Assembly: GCF_028767125.1 (NCBI RefSeq)
Contig: NZ_JAKCWP010000010.1
Location: 88,860 to 152,859, forward strand
Reading direction: 5' to 3'
DNA: 64,000 nucleotides
Origin: Chelativorans sp. YIM 93263
GTDB lineage: Bacteria; Pseudomonadota; Alphaproteobacteria; Rhizobiales; Rhizobiaceae
Position 1 is the stretch's first letter. The number at the start of each line of letters is the position of its first letter. The position numbers were made by a program, and so were the translations under genes. Positions 19,512 through 29,153 of the stretch are shown here, piece by piece. The notes beneath the pieces are model-generated. The model saw only the letters and a list, made by a program, of their open reading frames with translations, did no database searches and was not told where the DNA came from.

Positions 19512-20186
19512 CTAGATATCGCCTGTCACAGCGTCGATAATCGCCGCCCGCGACTCGTCCAGCCCCGCGCCCTTTTCCGAAGATGTCACCAGCACCTCGG
19601 GATACGCCGCCGGGCGCTTTCGGACTTCCTTCACCGTGTCCTCAACCAGCCGGGCGACCGCAGGCGGCTTAATCTTATCCGCTTTGGTCAGAACGATCTG
19701 GTATGACACCGCGGCCGTGTCGAGGAGCGCCATCACTTCCCGGTCGATCTCCTTGATGCCGTGGCGGGCATCGATCAGCAGGTAGACGCGCTTCAGCGTC
19801 ACCCGGCCGCGCAGATAGTCGAAGACGAGCCGAGTCCAGGCGTCGACTTGCGCCTTCGGCGCCTTGGCGAAACCGTAGCCCGGCATATCGACCAGGGCCA
19901 TAGGCGGCAGGTCGCCTTTCTCGCCGCTGTAGCCATCGGGCACAAAATAGTTCAGCTCCTGCGTACGCCCCGGCGTGTTAGATGTGCGGGCGAGCCCTTT
20001 CCGGCCCAGAAGTGCATTGATGAGCGATGATTTTCCCACATTGGAACGGCCTGCAAAGGCAACCTCCGGCGGCCCCTCCGGCGGCAGGAATTTCATGGAC
20101 GGCACGCCGCGAATAAATACCCAGGGCTGGGAGAACAGGCGGCGGTCCAATCCGTCTCCACTTGTAACGCCGTTTTCTTCGTGCAC
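19512..20186 (-). CDS. engB: ribosome biogenesis GTPase YihA/YsxC/EngB
   Basis: A GTPase needed for assembly of the large ribosomal subunit. The G motifs are clear in the 224-residue product: GRSNVGKSS (G1), NTPGRTQ (G2), [10 protein letters not shown] (G3) and LTKADK (G4). Its minus-strand position between yidC and argB fits the common rhizobial order, but several accessory genes have come in on both sides. The 274 bp downstream of it (19238-19511) hold no supported gene. Confidence 0.96.
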   Translation of the reverse strand: MHEENGVTSGDGLDRRLFSQPWVFIRGVPSMKFLPPEGPPEVAFAGRSNVGKSSLINALLGRKGLARTSNTPGRTQELNYFVPDGYSGEKGDLPPMALVDMPGYGFAKAPKAQVDAWTRLVFDYLRGRVTLKRVYLLIDARHGIKEIDREVMALLDTAAVSYQIVLTKADKIKPPAVARLVEDTVKEVRKRPAAYPEVLVTSSEKGAGLDESRAAIIDAVTGDI

Positions 20187-20264
20187 GCCTTGTCTCCCGC
20201 ATCTACCTAGTGCTGAGCGGCATCATGCCTCGCACGCCTCTTGTCAACCGGAAACGCCACAGGG

Positions 20265-21284
20265 TCAGACCAGTTTCTGGGCGACAATGCTTTGGCCCAT
20301 GGCCGCAACGGCTTCGCGGGCGGGAATGAACTCAGCGCCGAGCAGTTCACGCGCACGGCTGCTATCGATCTTGCGCTCCGAGACCAACTCGCCCAGATTA
20401 TCGCGTACATCCTTGTCGAACAGCGCATAACAGCGCGTGAACCAGCCCGGAAGCTGGAAGCGGGGAAGCGACTTCTTGTACTCCGGCAGCGCATCTGCCA
20501 ACACTCGCGCCATCTGAAGAAGCGTGATCGACTGTGACGAAACCGGCAATCTCTTGCCGCCCGCCTCCGGAGCCGTCATTGCAGCCACTTGTAAAGCGGC
20601 GATGTCCCTCACGTCGACAGCAGGAAGGTTAAATGGTGGCACACCCGGCATTTCACCGCGCAGTAGCCGCATCAACAGGAGCGCCGAGGTTCCGGGGTCA
20701 TCATCAAGCAATGGACCGTAGATGGCCGAAGGATTTATGCTGACCAGATCTCCTGTGCGCCCATATTCCTCTGCGATTTTCCAGGCACGGCGCTCGGCGA
20801 GCGTCTTCGAGCGCGAATAGGCGTTGACCCGTCGGGAATCGAGATTGGTCCAGTCCTCGTCGCTGTACGGGCGGGTTCGCCCGCCGTGGCCCTGCATGAC
20901 AGCGGCCATCGAGGAAGTCATCACAACCCGTTCAACATCACCGGCAAAGGCGGCCTTGAGGGCTCGCTCCACTCCGCCGACGGCCGGACCGATCAATTCC
21001 TGCGGATCCTTCGGCATGCTTATGGCGAAGGGAGATGCGACATGCTGGACGAAGCGCACCCTTTCCATCGCCTCCTTCCAACCTTTGTCGCTGGTCAGAT
21101 CGAGCGTTACGAAATCGAGCTTTCCAACGTCGGCTCCATGGCGCGCCAGAGTGGTGCGCACCTGATCCGCACGCTTGAGATCGCGCACGCTGCCCAGTAC
21201 TGTGTATCCGCGCCGAATGAGTTCGAGCGCTATATGTCCTCCGAGAAACCCCGAAACGCCTGTAACAAGAACGACATCCGACAT
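20265..21284 (-). CDS. NAD(P)-dependent extended SDR, dihydroflavonol-reductase-like
   Basis: A 339-residue extended short-chain dehydrogenase. The Rossmann motif is TGVSGFLGGHIALELIRRG, the active-site Tyr and Lys are in YSRSK (about residue 157), and the substrate region resembles the dihydroflavonol/cinnamoyl-CoA reductase group. In bacteria this group reduces aldehydes or ketones of unknown identity. It is divergent from a TetR gene with 64 bp between starts, the usual layout for a TetR-controlled detoxifying enzyme. Confidence 0.88.
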   Translation of the reverse strand: MSDVVLVTGVSGFLGGHIALELIRRGYTVLGSVRDLKRADQVRTTLARHGADVGKLDFVTLDLTSDKGWKEAMERVRFVQHVASPFAISMPKDPQELIGPAVGGVERALKAAFAGDVERVVMTSSMAAVMQGHGGRTRPYSDEDWTNLDSRRVNAYSRSKTLAERRAWKIAEEYGRTGDLVSINPSAIYGPLLDDDPGTSALLLMRLLRGEMPGVPPFNLPAVDVRDIAALQVAAMTAPEAGGKRLPVSSQSITLLQMARVLADALPEYKKSLPRFQLPGWFTRCYALFDKDVRDNLGELVSERKIDSSRARELLGAEFIPAREAVAAMGQSIVAQKLV

Positions 21285-21311
21285 GACTCACCTTTCCGTC
21301 AATACTAAATG

Positions 21312-21332
21312 AACGAATATCGTTTAATTCGT
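21312..21332. promoter_or_regulatory. candidate TetR operator
   Basis: Between the divergent SDR and TetR genes lie two overlapping dyads: AACGA-N3-TCGTT (21312-21324) and ACGAAT-N8-ATTCGT (21313-21332). The spacing suits a TetR dimer, and the position would let one bound dimer control both promoters. Confidence 0.5.
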
Positions 21333-21348
21333 ATAGAAGGTAATTGTT

Positions 21349-21954
21349 TTGCCGGAACATTCAAGTCCGAAAAGCACCGCACGGCGTGAACACATCGTTG
21401 CGGCTGCTCGTACCCTTTTCCTCCGCAATGGAATTCGCAGAACGACAATGGAAGCTATTGCCCGGGAGGCCGGCGTGGCGAAGGCCACACTTTACAGCCA
21501 GTTTCCGGACAAGGACGCGGTTTATGCCGCGGTTGTTGAACGCATAGCCGAGGCGCTTTCGCAGGAATGCACACGCGCATTCAGCCAACCCGGAGCAGGC
21601 TGGGAGCGCGCCGCCAACGCGCTCGCGGCCAAGCATCGTTCGGTATTCCGGCTTTTGGAGGGGTCCGCTCATGCAGACGAGCTCTACCGCAGTCGTCCAC
21701 CGGGTGCGGCACAGCATCTGGGCGCGCTCGATCAATGGCTCGAAAAGTCAGTTATCGAGGCGCTGGCCAAGGACGGTCATAGTGAGCCAGTGCGCTACGG
21801 CTATCTCCTGATAGCCGCCGCCGAAGGCATCGCACTGCGTGCCAACCGGGCCGAAGAAATCGGCCCGGCGATCCGGCTGTTGGCAGAAAAGCTGTTGAGC
21901 GACGGCGGAAGCAACAGCCCTTCGAAATCGCCCCATAGGGGCAATGCGGATTGA
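21349..21954 (+). CDS. TetR-family transcriptional regulator
   Basis: A 201-residue regulator with an N-terminal helix-turn-helix (TTMEAIAREAGVAKATLYSQ, about residues 32-51) and a ligand-binding C-terminal half. The start must be the TTG at 21349: the next in-frame ATG would remove the first half of the DNA-binding domain, and AGAAGG stands eight bases upstream of the TTG. It probably represses itself and the divergent SDR gene. Confidence 0.9.
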   Translation: MPEHSSPKSTARREHIVAAARTLFLRNGIRRTTMEAIAREAGVAKATLYSQFPDKDAVYAAVVERIAEALSQECTRAFSQPGAGWERAANALAAKHRSVFRLLEGSAHADELYRSRPPGAAQHLGALDQWLEKSVIEALAKDGHSEPVRYGYLLIAAAEGIALRANRAEEIGPAIRLLAEKLLSDGGSNSPSKSPHRGNAD

Positions 21955-21955
21955 T

Positions 21956-22606
21956 TCAATCTGCCGCCTCGAGCCTCGCCAGATCCTGTCCGCGAATGGC
22001 GTCCAGATTGCGTGTGATTTTCTCGGCCGGCCAGTCCCACCAGGCAATATCCAGCAGCCGCCTCACCGTGTCGTCATCGAAGCGCATCTTCAAAAGCACC
22101 GCAGGATTGCCGGCATACACCGCATAGGGCGGCACATCGCGGGTGACGACGGCCTTGCCGCCGATTATGGCGCCGTCGCCGATTTTCACGCCGGGCATGA
22201 TGACGGCGTCCATGCCGATCCAGACGTCGTTGCCGATCACGGTGTCGCCGCGCACCTCGTTGCGCCAGGTTTCCTCGTCGAAACCTTCCTCCCAGCCATG
22301 GCCGAAAATGTTGAAAGGATAGGTGGAAAAGCCGGAAAGCACATGGTTTGCACCATTCATGATGAAACGGGCGCCCTCGGCAATGGCGCAGAACCGGCCG
22401 ATGATCAGCTTATCGCCGATGAACTCATAATGATGCAGTACACACTTTTCGGCGAATGCGTCCGGTCCATCAGGGTCGTCGTAATAGGTGTAATCACCGA
22501 TCTCGATATTCGGCTTCTCAACCAGCGGCTTCAGAAAGCCAACGCGCCTGTGCAACTGAATGGGGTGTTTGATTTCAGGATTAGGTCCGTGCATGTGATG
22601 ATCCAT
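21956..22606 (-). CDS. CatB/Vat-like O-acetyltransferase
   Basis: A 216-residue left-handed beta-helix acetyltransferase of the xenobiotic group that includes streptogramin (Vat) and chloramphenicol (CatB) enzymes. Hexapeptide repeats such as IGNDVWIGMDAVIMPG and IGDGAIIGGKAVVTRDV are evident, with the expected catalytic His in IMNGANHVLSGFS. Many chromosomal members do not confer resistance, so the substrate is left open. Its end lies 1 bp from the end of the TetR gene in convergent orientation. The 228 bp upstream hold no recognised gene. Confidence 0.87.
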   Translation of the reverse strand: MDHHMHGPNPEIKHPIQLHRRVGFLKPLVEKPNIEIGDYTYYDDPDGPDAFAEKCVLHHYEFIGDKLIIGRFCAIAEGARFIMNGANHVLSGFSTYPFNIFGHGWEEGFDEETWRNEVRGDTVIGNDVWIGMDAVIMPGVKIGDGAIIGGKAVVTRDVPPYAVYAGNPAVLLKMRFDDDTVRRLLDIAWWDWPAEKITRNLDAIRGQDLARLEAAD

Positions 22607-22834
22607 GATCGCCAGGGTATTTGGGTTCGCACGATCGTTGCCGTAGCGTATCGGGATGGACCGGGTCCCGAACGAACGTGGCAGGCATTGCGGTCCCCTT
22701 AGCTGATCATTCGAGCAATCTCCTTACGATTCCGCATAATTATATCCGTGAGGCGAGCGAGGAGCAAACAAGCGAAGAGCGCGTGTTTTCCCGCTGTGGA
22801 ACACCGGCCCGGAGATGAGCGTCCGCCTGTCTAC

Positions 22835-24001
22835 TCACGCGTCATCGGAGAGCGCAAAAGGCGCGCCATGCTCGGCCCATTCCGAATCGGGCACGATCAC
22901 GATCTTGCCCAGAAAGTTCTTGCTGCGATCAACGAAATAGCGCTCGGCCTGGTGCAGGTCGGAGAGTTTGAAGGCGGCATGCAGCACCGGCTTCAACTCA
23001 CCGCCGCGAATCCACTCGATCAGTTGCTCGGCTTCGGCGCGCGTGCCGTGCGAAACGCCGAAAATCCGCACCTGGTAAAGGTAGATGCGGGTCCACATGA
23101 TCTCGCTGAGATTGCCGCCGCTCGCACCGGCGATGCTGAGGCGCGGGTAGGTCGAACGGCGCTTCATGTCGAAGATCATCGTGTCGATAAAATGGTTGGT
23201 CATCTCGCCGCCGACGAGATCCATAACCGCATCGATCGGTTCACCGCCGGTCGCCTCGCGCACCTTATCGCTAAAGCCCTCCATGTCGGAGCGGTCGAAA
23301 ACCGCCTCCGCCCCGAGCTTGAGCAGCGCATCGAACTTGTCCGGCTGGCTCAGTGCGTAGGGGATGGCACCCATGATGCGGCAGAGCTGGATGAGCGCCG
23401 TGCCCACGCCGCCGCTGGCACCCGTCACCAGAACGCGCTCGCCGGCGCTGACCTGGGCCGAGGTCAGCATATGCATGGCGGTCTGATAGGAACACATGCC
23501 CATTGCGGCCAGTTCCGCATCCGCCAGTTCCGCGTTTTCGACGGTATGAAACTGGTCCGCCGGCACGGCAACATACTTGGCGTAGCCGCCATCGGCACCA
23601 TGGCCGTAATAATCCGGCATCAAATTGAGGTCCCGATCTTTGGTGGCGTAAATATTAAAGTCGAGCAGGCCGCGCTCCCCTATGCGGCCGGTATCGCCCC
23701 CCTCCCCCACGGCCACGACGCGCCCGGCGATATCGGCGCCCTGGATGCGTGGGAAGGTCAGTGTCGGCTCGCCGCCCATCTGAAAGCTCGCCACATCACC
23801 CTTGTCCTTGACAGGATAAAGCCCCTCCCGCGCCTTTCGATCAGTGTTGTTTTTTGCCGTCGCGGTGACCTTGACGAGCACCTCGCCCGCGGCCGGTTTC
23901 GGCACCGGAAAATCCTCGCGATAGACAAGCTTCTCGAGGCCGCCATGGCCGGTGAGCACAATCGCAGCCATTGTTTCAGGGATAGAGCCGGCTGAAGACA
24001 T
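22835..24001 (-). CDS. medium-chain (MDR) quinone-oxidoreductase-like dehydrogenase
   Basis: A 388-residue MDR protein. It has an N-terminal GroES-like domain (GEVLVKVTATAKNNTDRKAR) and a nucleotide-binding motif VLVTGASGGVGTALIQLC. The zinc ligands of classical alcohol dehydrogenases are missing: the usual catalytic Cys position reads NNTD. It is therefore likelier an NADPH quinone or enoyl reductase than an alcohol dehydrogenase. The 296 bp between it and yidC contain only the yidC terminator and a short, probably vestigial frame. Confidence 0.86.
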   Translation of the reverse strand: MSSAGSIPETMAAIVLTGHGGLEKLVYREDFPVPKPAAGEVLVKVTATAKNNTDRKAREGLYPVKDKGDVASFQMGGEPTLTFPRIQGADIAGRVVAVGEGGDTGRIGERGLLDFNIYATKDRDLNLMPDYYGHGADGGYAKYVAVPADQFHTVENAELADAELAAMGMCSYQTAMHMLTSAQVSAGERVLVTGASGGVGTALIQLCRIMGAIPYALSQPDKFDALLKLGAEAVFDRSDMEGFSDKVREATGGEPIDAVMDLVGGEMTNHFIDTMIFDMKRRSTYPRLSIAGASGGNLSEIMWTRIYLYQVRIFGVSHGTRAEAEQLIEWIRGGELKPVLHAAFKLSDLHQAERYFVDRSKNFLGKIVIVPDSEWAEHGAPFALSDDA

Positions 24002-24247
24002 GACACCTCCTCATTGAAAATCTTTCGGAGATGTAGCGCTGCTTCCGCCCGCCCGCAAACACACGAGTTACTTTGCAGGCGCGGCCTCTGGGGTCCACGC
24101 TTCGTTTCCGCCGTGCGCTGGACATTGAGAATCACCCAGTGGACCGGGTCCAGTGTTTTTGAAGGCCGTTGGCGAGTATGGCATTCCGCCCTTCCACATA
24201 GCAGCTTACAAGCGGATGGCTGCGGAGCTGAAGGCTATCCTGAATAA

Positions 24248-24275
24248 AAAAGCCCCGCCAATGCGGGGCTTTTGA
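24248..24275 (-). terminator. rho-independent terminator of the rpmH-rnpA-yidC unit
   Basis: Eleven-base stem, AAAAGCCCCGC (24248-24258) against GCGGGGCTTTT (24263-24273), with a CAAT loop. Read on the minus strand, the hairpin is followed by a T-rich tail, 24 bp after the yidC stop. Confidence 0.88.
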
Positions 24276-24297
24276 GAATGTGTCTTTACCCGTCCGG

Positions 24298-26136
24298 CTA
24301 TTCCGCCGGATCGGGTTTTCGTTTGAACAGCCCCACGAGATTGTCCCACAGCTCGATCTTGGCGCCCTGGCGCTTCATAATGATCCCCTGCTGAAGGATC
24401 GACAGGAAGTTGTTCCATGCCCAGTAGATGACGAGGCCGGCCGGGAAGGTCGCGAGCATGAATGTGAAGACCACTGGCATCCAGTTGAAGATCATCGCCT
24501 GGGTCGGGTCCGGCGGCGTCGGGTTCATGCGCATCTGCATGAACATGGTGATGCCCATAATGATCGGCCACACGCCGACCAGCAGGAACGACGGCACGTC
24601 ATAGGGCAGAAGCCCGAACAGGTTGAAGATCGATGTCGGGTCGGGCGCTGCAAGGTCCCTGATCCAGCCGAAGAAGGGCGCGTGCCGCATCTCGATGGTG
24701 ACGTAGAGCACTTTGTAGAGCGCGAAGAAGACCGGGATTTGGATGAGGATCGGCCAGCAGCCGGCCAGCGGATTGATCTTCTCCTTTTTGTAGAGCTCCA
24801 TCATCGCCTGCTGCTGCTTCATTTTGTCGTCCGCGTATTTCTCGCGGATCTCCAGAAGCGCAGGCTGCACCTTCTTCATGTTCGCCATGGATTTGTAGGA
24901 CTTGTTGGCGAGCGGGAAGAAGACGAGCTTGACGATGACTGTCGTGGCGAGGATGGCCACGCCGAAATTACCAAACAGCCTGAAGAGCCAGTCGATCAGG
25001 TAAAACATGGGCTTGGTAATGAAATAGAACCAGCCCCAGTCGATCAAAAGCTCGAACTGGTGGATGTTGTACTGCTGTTCGTATCCATCGACGATATTGA
25101 CTTCCTTGGCGCCGGCGAAGACCAGATTTTCCACGGTGGTCTCGCCGCCGGCCGCGACAGTCAGCGGATCGGTCAGGAAGTCGGCCTGGAAGCCGTCGCG
25201 ACCATTGGCGAAATAGGAGTAGCGCGGCTGAAAGACTTCATTCGCACGCGGCACCATCGCCACGGCCCAATATTTATCGGTGATGCCGAGCCAGCCGTCG
25301 GAGGACTTGCTCGGCTGAACCTCGCCGTCATCCTCGACGCTGGAATAGCTGAGCTCCTGCAGCCCCTCCTCGCCGGTCACACCGAGCAGACCTTCATGCA
25401 GAATGTAGAAGCCTTCGGTGGTGGGATGCCCCATCCGCGTGGTGCGGCCGTAATTGCGCAGTTGGACCGGGTCGCCCGCGTCGTTGCGAATGGTGTCGGA
25501 GATCGTGAACAGGTAATTGTCGTCGACCGAGAACGTCCGCAGGAATGTTAGGCCGTTTTCGTTGGTGTATCCGAGCGTCACCGGATTGCCGGGTGAGAGC
25601 ACCGAGCCTTCTTCAACGCTCCACTCCGTCGTAGCTCCCGGTAGGGTGCCGGCGTCGTTGGCTACGTAGCCGAGCTCGACATAATAGCCGTTCTCGAGCG
25701 CAGAGGGATTGAGCAGCTCGATATTCGGCGAATCCTGGTCGACCGTAACGTGGTAATCCTTGAGCAGCAGATCATCCAGCCGCGCGCCGGTGAGATTGAT
25801 GGAACCAGCCAGGCGCGGCGTATCGATCCTCACACGATCCCCGGCTTCCAGGGCGGCCTCGCGGCTTTGTGCCGCTGCTCCTGCCCCGGAGGTACCCGGG
25901 ATGCTCGCGCCGTCCTGCGGGTCGCCGGCGGAGGGGATGGTGCCCCCTTCCAGAGTTTGTGCATCCTGGGGAGCCGTTGCACCATTCTGCGCGGTCGTCG
26001 TGCCGGATTGCGACTGGGCTTGCTCCTGCGCCTCGCGCTCCGCCTCGATGCGCGGGTTCATATAGAACACCTGCCACAAGGTGAGGATAAGCACCGACAG
26101 CGCGATCGTGATGAGGAAATTACGATTATTGTCCAT
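24298..26136 (-). CDS. yidC: membrane protein insertase YidC
   Basis: Inserts proteins into the inner membrane, alone or with SecYEG. The 612-residue product has the Gram-negative layout: an N-terminal helix (MDNNRNFLITIALSVLILTL), a linker rich in Gln, Ala and Gly (~40-85), a large periplasmic beta-sandwich domain (~95-350) and five C-terminal membrane helices including YKSMANMKKVQPALLEIREK and AGCWPILIQIPVFFALYKVL. The last residues are basic and acidic (FKRKPDPAE). It starts 8 bp after the rnpA stop. Confidence 0.97.
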   Translation of the reverse strand: MDNNRNFLITIALSVLILTLWQVFYMNPRIEAEREAQEQAQSQSGTTTAQNGATAPQDAQTLEGGTIPSAGDPQDGASIPGTSGAGAAAQSREAALEAGDRVRIDTPRLAGSINLTGARLDDLLLKDYHVTVDQDSPNIELLNPSALENGYYVELGYVANDAGTLPGATTEWSVEEGSVLSPGNPVTLGYTNENGLTFLRTFSVDDNYLFTISDTIRNDAGDPVQLRNYGRTTRMGHPTTEGFYILHEGLLGVTGEEGLQELSYSSVEDDGEVQPSKSSDGWLGITDKYWAVAMVPRANEVFQPRYSYFANGRDGFQADFLTDPLTVAAGGETTVENLVFAGAKEVNIVDGYEQQYNIHQFELLIDWGWFYFITKPMFYLIDWLFRLFGNFGVAILATTVIVKLVFFPLANKSYKSMANMKKVQPALLEIREKYADDKMKQQQAMMELYKKEKINPLAGCWPILIQIPVFFALYKVLYVTIEMRHAPFFGWIRDLAAPDPTSIFNLFGLLPYDVPSFLLVGVWPIIMGITMFMQMRMNPTPPDPTQAMIFNWMPVVFTFMLATFPAGLVIYWAWNNFLSILQQGIIMKRQGAKIELWDNLVGLFKRKPDPAE

Positions 26137-26144
26137 GGATGTCC

Positions 26145-26522
26145 TTAGCCCGTATGGACGGGTTTCTTGCCGCGAAAACGGCGGGAAAGCTCATCCTTCA
26201 GCGCCCCGAATGGTGCGCTCAGGATTTCGCGCCTTCCGACAATCACATAATCAGTGCCGGGCGCCATGTCACCCGCGGCATGGACACGCACTGCTTCATG
26301 CAGACGCCTGCGGATACGATTTCGCTCCACGGCATTGCCGACCTTCTTCGTCACGGTGACACCGAGGCGCGGCGGACCATCGTCGCCGCGCTCCAGAACC
26401 TCAAGGAGGAAAAGGGGACCGCCACGTTTGACGCCTCGGCGGACGGCCAGAAACTCGGCGCGCTTCTTAAGCCGCAAGGGATGCTTTTCTTGCGGCCGGC
26501 CCGCCAATGCCCCCGGCTCCAC
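26145..26522 (-). CDS. rnpA: ribonuclease P protein component
   Basis: Protein subunit of RNase P, which trims the 5' end of precursor tRNAs. The family core is clear: [36 protein letters not shown] (the RNR motif) and DYVIVGR. The start is uncertain. GTG 26522 gives 125 residues; TTG 26507 gives 120 and has a GGAG nine bases upstream. The longest open frame, to 26621, merely reads through rpmH in another frame. It lies 10 bp behind rpmH, the universal pair. Confidence 0.9.
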   Translation of the reverse strand: MEPGALAGRPQEKHPLRLKKRAEFLAVRRGVKRGGPLFLLEVLERGDDGPPRLGVTVTKKVGNAVERNRIRRRLHEAVRVHAAGDMAPGTDYVIVGRREILSAPFGALKDELSRRFRGKKPVHTG

Positions 26523-26532
26523 ACCTCGGGGT

Positions 26533-26667
26533 TCAGGCCGAGAGGCGCTTGCGGCCGCGGCTGCGGCGAGCGGCGATAACGCGGCGGCCGCCCTTTGTGG
26601 CCATGCGTGCACGGAAACCATGCCGGCGCTTACGAACGAGTTTCGAGGGCTGATAAGTGCGCTTCAT
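26533..26667 (-). CDS. rpmH: 50S ribosomal protein L34
   Basis: A 44-residue, strongly basic protein that begins [18 protein letters not shown] and continues with the conserved [15 protein letters not shown]; this is the textbook L34 sequence and length. It heads the rpmH-rnpA-yidC series, and a well-formed promoter lies about 120 bp upstream. Confidence 0.97.
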   Translation of the reverse strand: MKRTYQPSKLVRKRRHGFRARMATKGGRRVIAARRSRGRKRLSA

Positions 26668-26781
26668 TTGTTTAAATACCGCGGTGTGCGGCCCTTCTTC
26701 ATTCTGTCTCGATGAACAGGAGCATTCAGACCGCCAGGACGCACCAAAAAAGCGCCGGGCGGTCGGCCCGAACGTGCGGGG

Positions 26782-26810
26782 CTTATAAAAAGTGGGCTTC
26801 GGAAAGTCAA
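26782..26810 (-). promoter_or_regulatory. sigma-70-type promoter of rpmH-rnpA-yidC
   Basis: On the minus strand TTGACT (26810-26805) and TATAAG (26787-26782) are separated by exactly 17 bp. The predicted transcript would start near 26775 and have a 5' leader of about 108 nt before rpmH. Confidence 0.75.
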
Positions 26811-26905
26811 TGAATGAGGAGTAGGGAATAAAGGATTAGGGAATGGGGTTGGACGTACGAACGCCATGGCGGTGATGTCGGATTCAGTCGTACTTCCCTA
26901 CTTTC

Positions 26906-28279
26906 CTAATACGCGTGTTCGAAGAAAACCGGTTCGATGGAGCCGCCCCAGCGCGTGTTGTAGGCGGTGACCATTTCTTCCGCGCTGGTCGTGCCGCGCG
27001 CCACAACCTCATCGAGCGGGGTCAAAAAGCCCGTTTCGTCATAACCCTCATTGTTCATTCGTGCCCTGTTGGCCAGCCCAATGCGGGCGATGGCCAGAAC
27101 CTCACGCGCGGTCTCGCGCAGTTCGTGGTTGCGGAAGGTCGCCGACAGGCCCTCGACCGGCACGGCATCACGCAGGCCGTCGACCTCCTCAAGGCTCCAG
27201 GCTCTGGTGAGATCCTCGATCGCGTCCAGGGCGGCATTGTCATAAAGCAGGCCGACCCAGAAGGCGGGAAGGGCACAGATGCGGCGCCATGGTCCGCCAT
27301 CGGCCCCGCGCATCTCGATAAAGCGCTTCAGCCGCACATCGGGAAACAGCGTGGACAGATGGTTGGCCCAGTCGCCCATGGTGGGCATGCCCTGCGGCAC
27401 CGAGTCGCGCAGGGCGCCTTCCATGAACTGGCGGAACGTCACATGGGTGCAGTCGAAATACCGTCCCTTACGGAGGACGAAATACATGGGCACATCGAGC
27501 GCCCAGTCGACATAATCGGCAAAATCGAAGTTTTCCGAGAACACGAATGGCAGCAGCCCGGCCCGCTGATTGTCCGTATCGCGCCAGATTTCCGCCCGCC
27601 ACGACTGGAAGCCATTGAGCGCGCCGTCGGAGAAGGGGGAATTGGCGAACAGCGCCGTGGCCAAAGGCTGTAGCCTCATGCCCGCCTGCATTTTGCGCCG
27701 CATGTCCGTCTCGGAGGAAAAATCCAGGTTCACCTGAATTGTGCAGGTGCGGTACATCATGTCGAGGCCGTGGCTGCCGACCTTCGGCATGTAAGCCGTC
27801 ATGATGTCATAGCGCGACTTCGGCATCTTTGGCGTTTCGGACAGCCGCCATTTCGGACTGGCCCCGAGGCCAAGAAAGCGAATGCCCAAAGGCTCGGCAA
27901 TCTCGCGAAGCTGGGCGAGATGCGCGTTCCCCTCGCGGCAGGTCTGGTGCAGTGTCTCGAGAGGCGCGCCCGAAAGCTCGAACTGACCGCCCGGCTCCAG
28001 TGAGATAGCCCCCTGCCCCGTTGGCTCGACAAGGCCGATGATCCGCCCGTCATCCATGATCGGATTCCAGCCGAGCGTCTTTTGCATGCCTTCCAACAGG
28101 GCGCGGATGCTCCGCTGGCCTTCATAGGAAACCGGTCCATTGCCGTCGACGTGGAACGGAAACTTCTCGTGTTCCGTTCCGATGCGCCAATCCTGCTTCG
28201 GCTTGCAGCCCGAGGCGAGATAGGCAATCAGATCGTCCTTGTTCTCGATAGGCCGGTCGTCCGTCGTATCCCGCGCCAT
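26906..28279 (-). CDS. gshA: glutamate-cysteine ligase, class II
   Basis: First step of glutathione synthesis. The 457-residue product belongs to the plant and alphaproteobacterial class, recognised by IGTEHEKFPF, LEPGGQFELSGAP and MMYRTCTIQVNLDFSSE. The start is ATG 28279, with GGAGAG seven bases upstream; the open frame extends 60 bp further but lies outside the family. rsmE is 87 bp upstream on the same strand, a common rsmE-gshA arrangement in rhizobia. Confidence 0.96.
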   Translation of the reverse strand: MARDTTDDRPIENKDDLIAYLASGCKPKQDWRIGTEHEKFPFHVDGNGPVSYEGQRSIRALLEGMQKTLGWNPIMDDGRIIGLVEPTGQGAISLEPGGQFELSGAPLETLHQTCREGNAHLAQLREIAEPLGIRFLGLGASPKWRLSETPKMPKSRYDIMTAYMPKVGSHGLDMMYRTCTIQVNLDFSSETDMRRKMQAGMRLQPLATALFANSPFSDGALNGFQSWRAEIWRDTDNQRAGLLPFVFSENFDFADYVDWALDVPMYFVLRKGRYFDCTHVTFRQFMEGALRDSVPQGMPTMGDWANHLSTLFPDVRLKRFIEMRGADGGPWRRICALPAFWVGLLYDNAALDAIEDLTRAWSLEEVDGLRDAVPVEGLSATFRNHELRETAREVLAIARIGLANRARMNNEGYDETGFLTPLDEVVARGTTSAEEMVTAYNTRWGGSIEPVFFEHAY

Positions 28280-28366
28280 GGTTTTTCTCTCCGGCCCTGT
28301 TTTAAGGTGCAACCTGATGGAGGATGTGGGGGGCGGCAATCAAGCCAAAAGTTTTGAACATGCCTT

Positions 28367-29122
28367 TCACGCCCCGTCTACGTTGTCGCACCAATCGCCC
28401 GCGGCGGCCTGTATCACCGCGAGCGCGGCAACAGCCGCCGTGTCGGCGCGCAGGATGCGCGGTCCGAGCGGAATGGGCGCCACATAGGAGAGTGCGCGCA
28501 GCATCTTGCGCTCTCCATCCGAAAAACCACCCTCCGGCCCTACAAGAAGGCCCAGCTTCTGTCCGGCGAGTTCGGATACGATGGGAAGGGGGTTGTTGCC
28601 CGGAGCGTCCTCGTCGCAATAGATTAGCCGCCTGCCCTCCTCCCACGCGGCGAGTAGCCGGTCCAGCTTGGCTGGCTCGTGCACCTGGGGAACCGAAAGA
28701 ATGCCGCATTGCTCCGCAGCTTCGACGACATTGGCGCGAAGGCGGTCAATTCCAAGCTTGGGTACCTGGGTGTGCTGTGTGACCACCGGCTGGAGCACAC
28801 CTACGCCCATCTCGACGGCCTTTTGGACCATATAGTCGATGCGCCCCTGCTTGAGCGGTGCGAAGCAATAAAGAAGGTCCGGCGAAGGTGTTTGCGCGCG
28901 CGTCATCTCGTGTAGAGACAGGGAGACAAACTTCTTGCCAAGTGCTGTAATCTCGGCGCGCCATTCACCATCGCGACCATTGAAGACGAGCAGTTCCGCC
29001 CCTTCGCGCATGCGCAAGACATTTGCCAGGTAATGCGCATGCTGCCGCCCTATCTCGACCGATACACCAGCCGAAAGGTCGTCAGGCAGGAAAAGCCGCT
29101 GCATTTTGTAGTTCGCTCGCAT
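28367..29122 (-). CDS. rsmE: 16S rRNA (uracil(1498)-N(3))-methyltransferase
   Basis: Methylates U1498 of 16S rRNA. The 251-residue SPOUT enzyme has a PUA-like N-terminal domain with [20 protein letters not shown], then the knotted SAM domain with [13 protein letters not shown] and [16 protein letters not shown]. An internal Met at residue 7 (MQRLFLP) is an alternative start. It reads into gshA. Confidence 0.96.
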   Translation of the reverse strand: MRANYKMQRLFLPDDLSAGVSVEIGRQHAHYLANVLRMREGAELLVFNGRDGEWRAEITALGKKFVSLSLHEMTRAQTPSPDLLYCFAPLKQGRIDYMVQKAVEMGVGVLQPVVTQHTQVPKLGIDRLRANVVEAAEQCGILSVPQVHEPAKLDRLLAAWEEGRRLIYCDEDAPGNNPLPIVSELAGQKLGLLVGPEGGFSDGERKMLRALSYVAPIPLGPRILRADTAAVAALAVIQAAAGDWCDNVDGA

Positions 29123-29153
29123 GGACGCTTGATGCGTCGGCGCGGTGCTGCGG

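Noticed and set aside
26145..26621. A 158-residue RnpA with a long Ala-rich N-terminus
   Set aside because: The extension is rpmH read in another frame; RnpA starts near 26507-26522.
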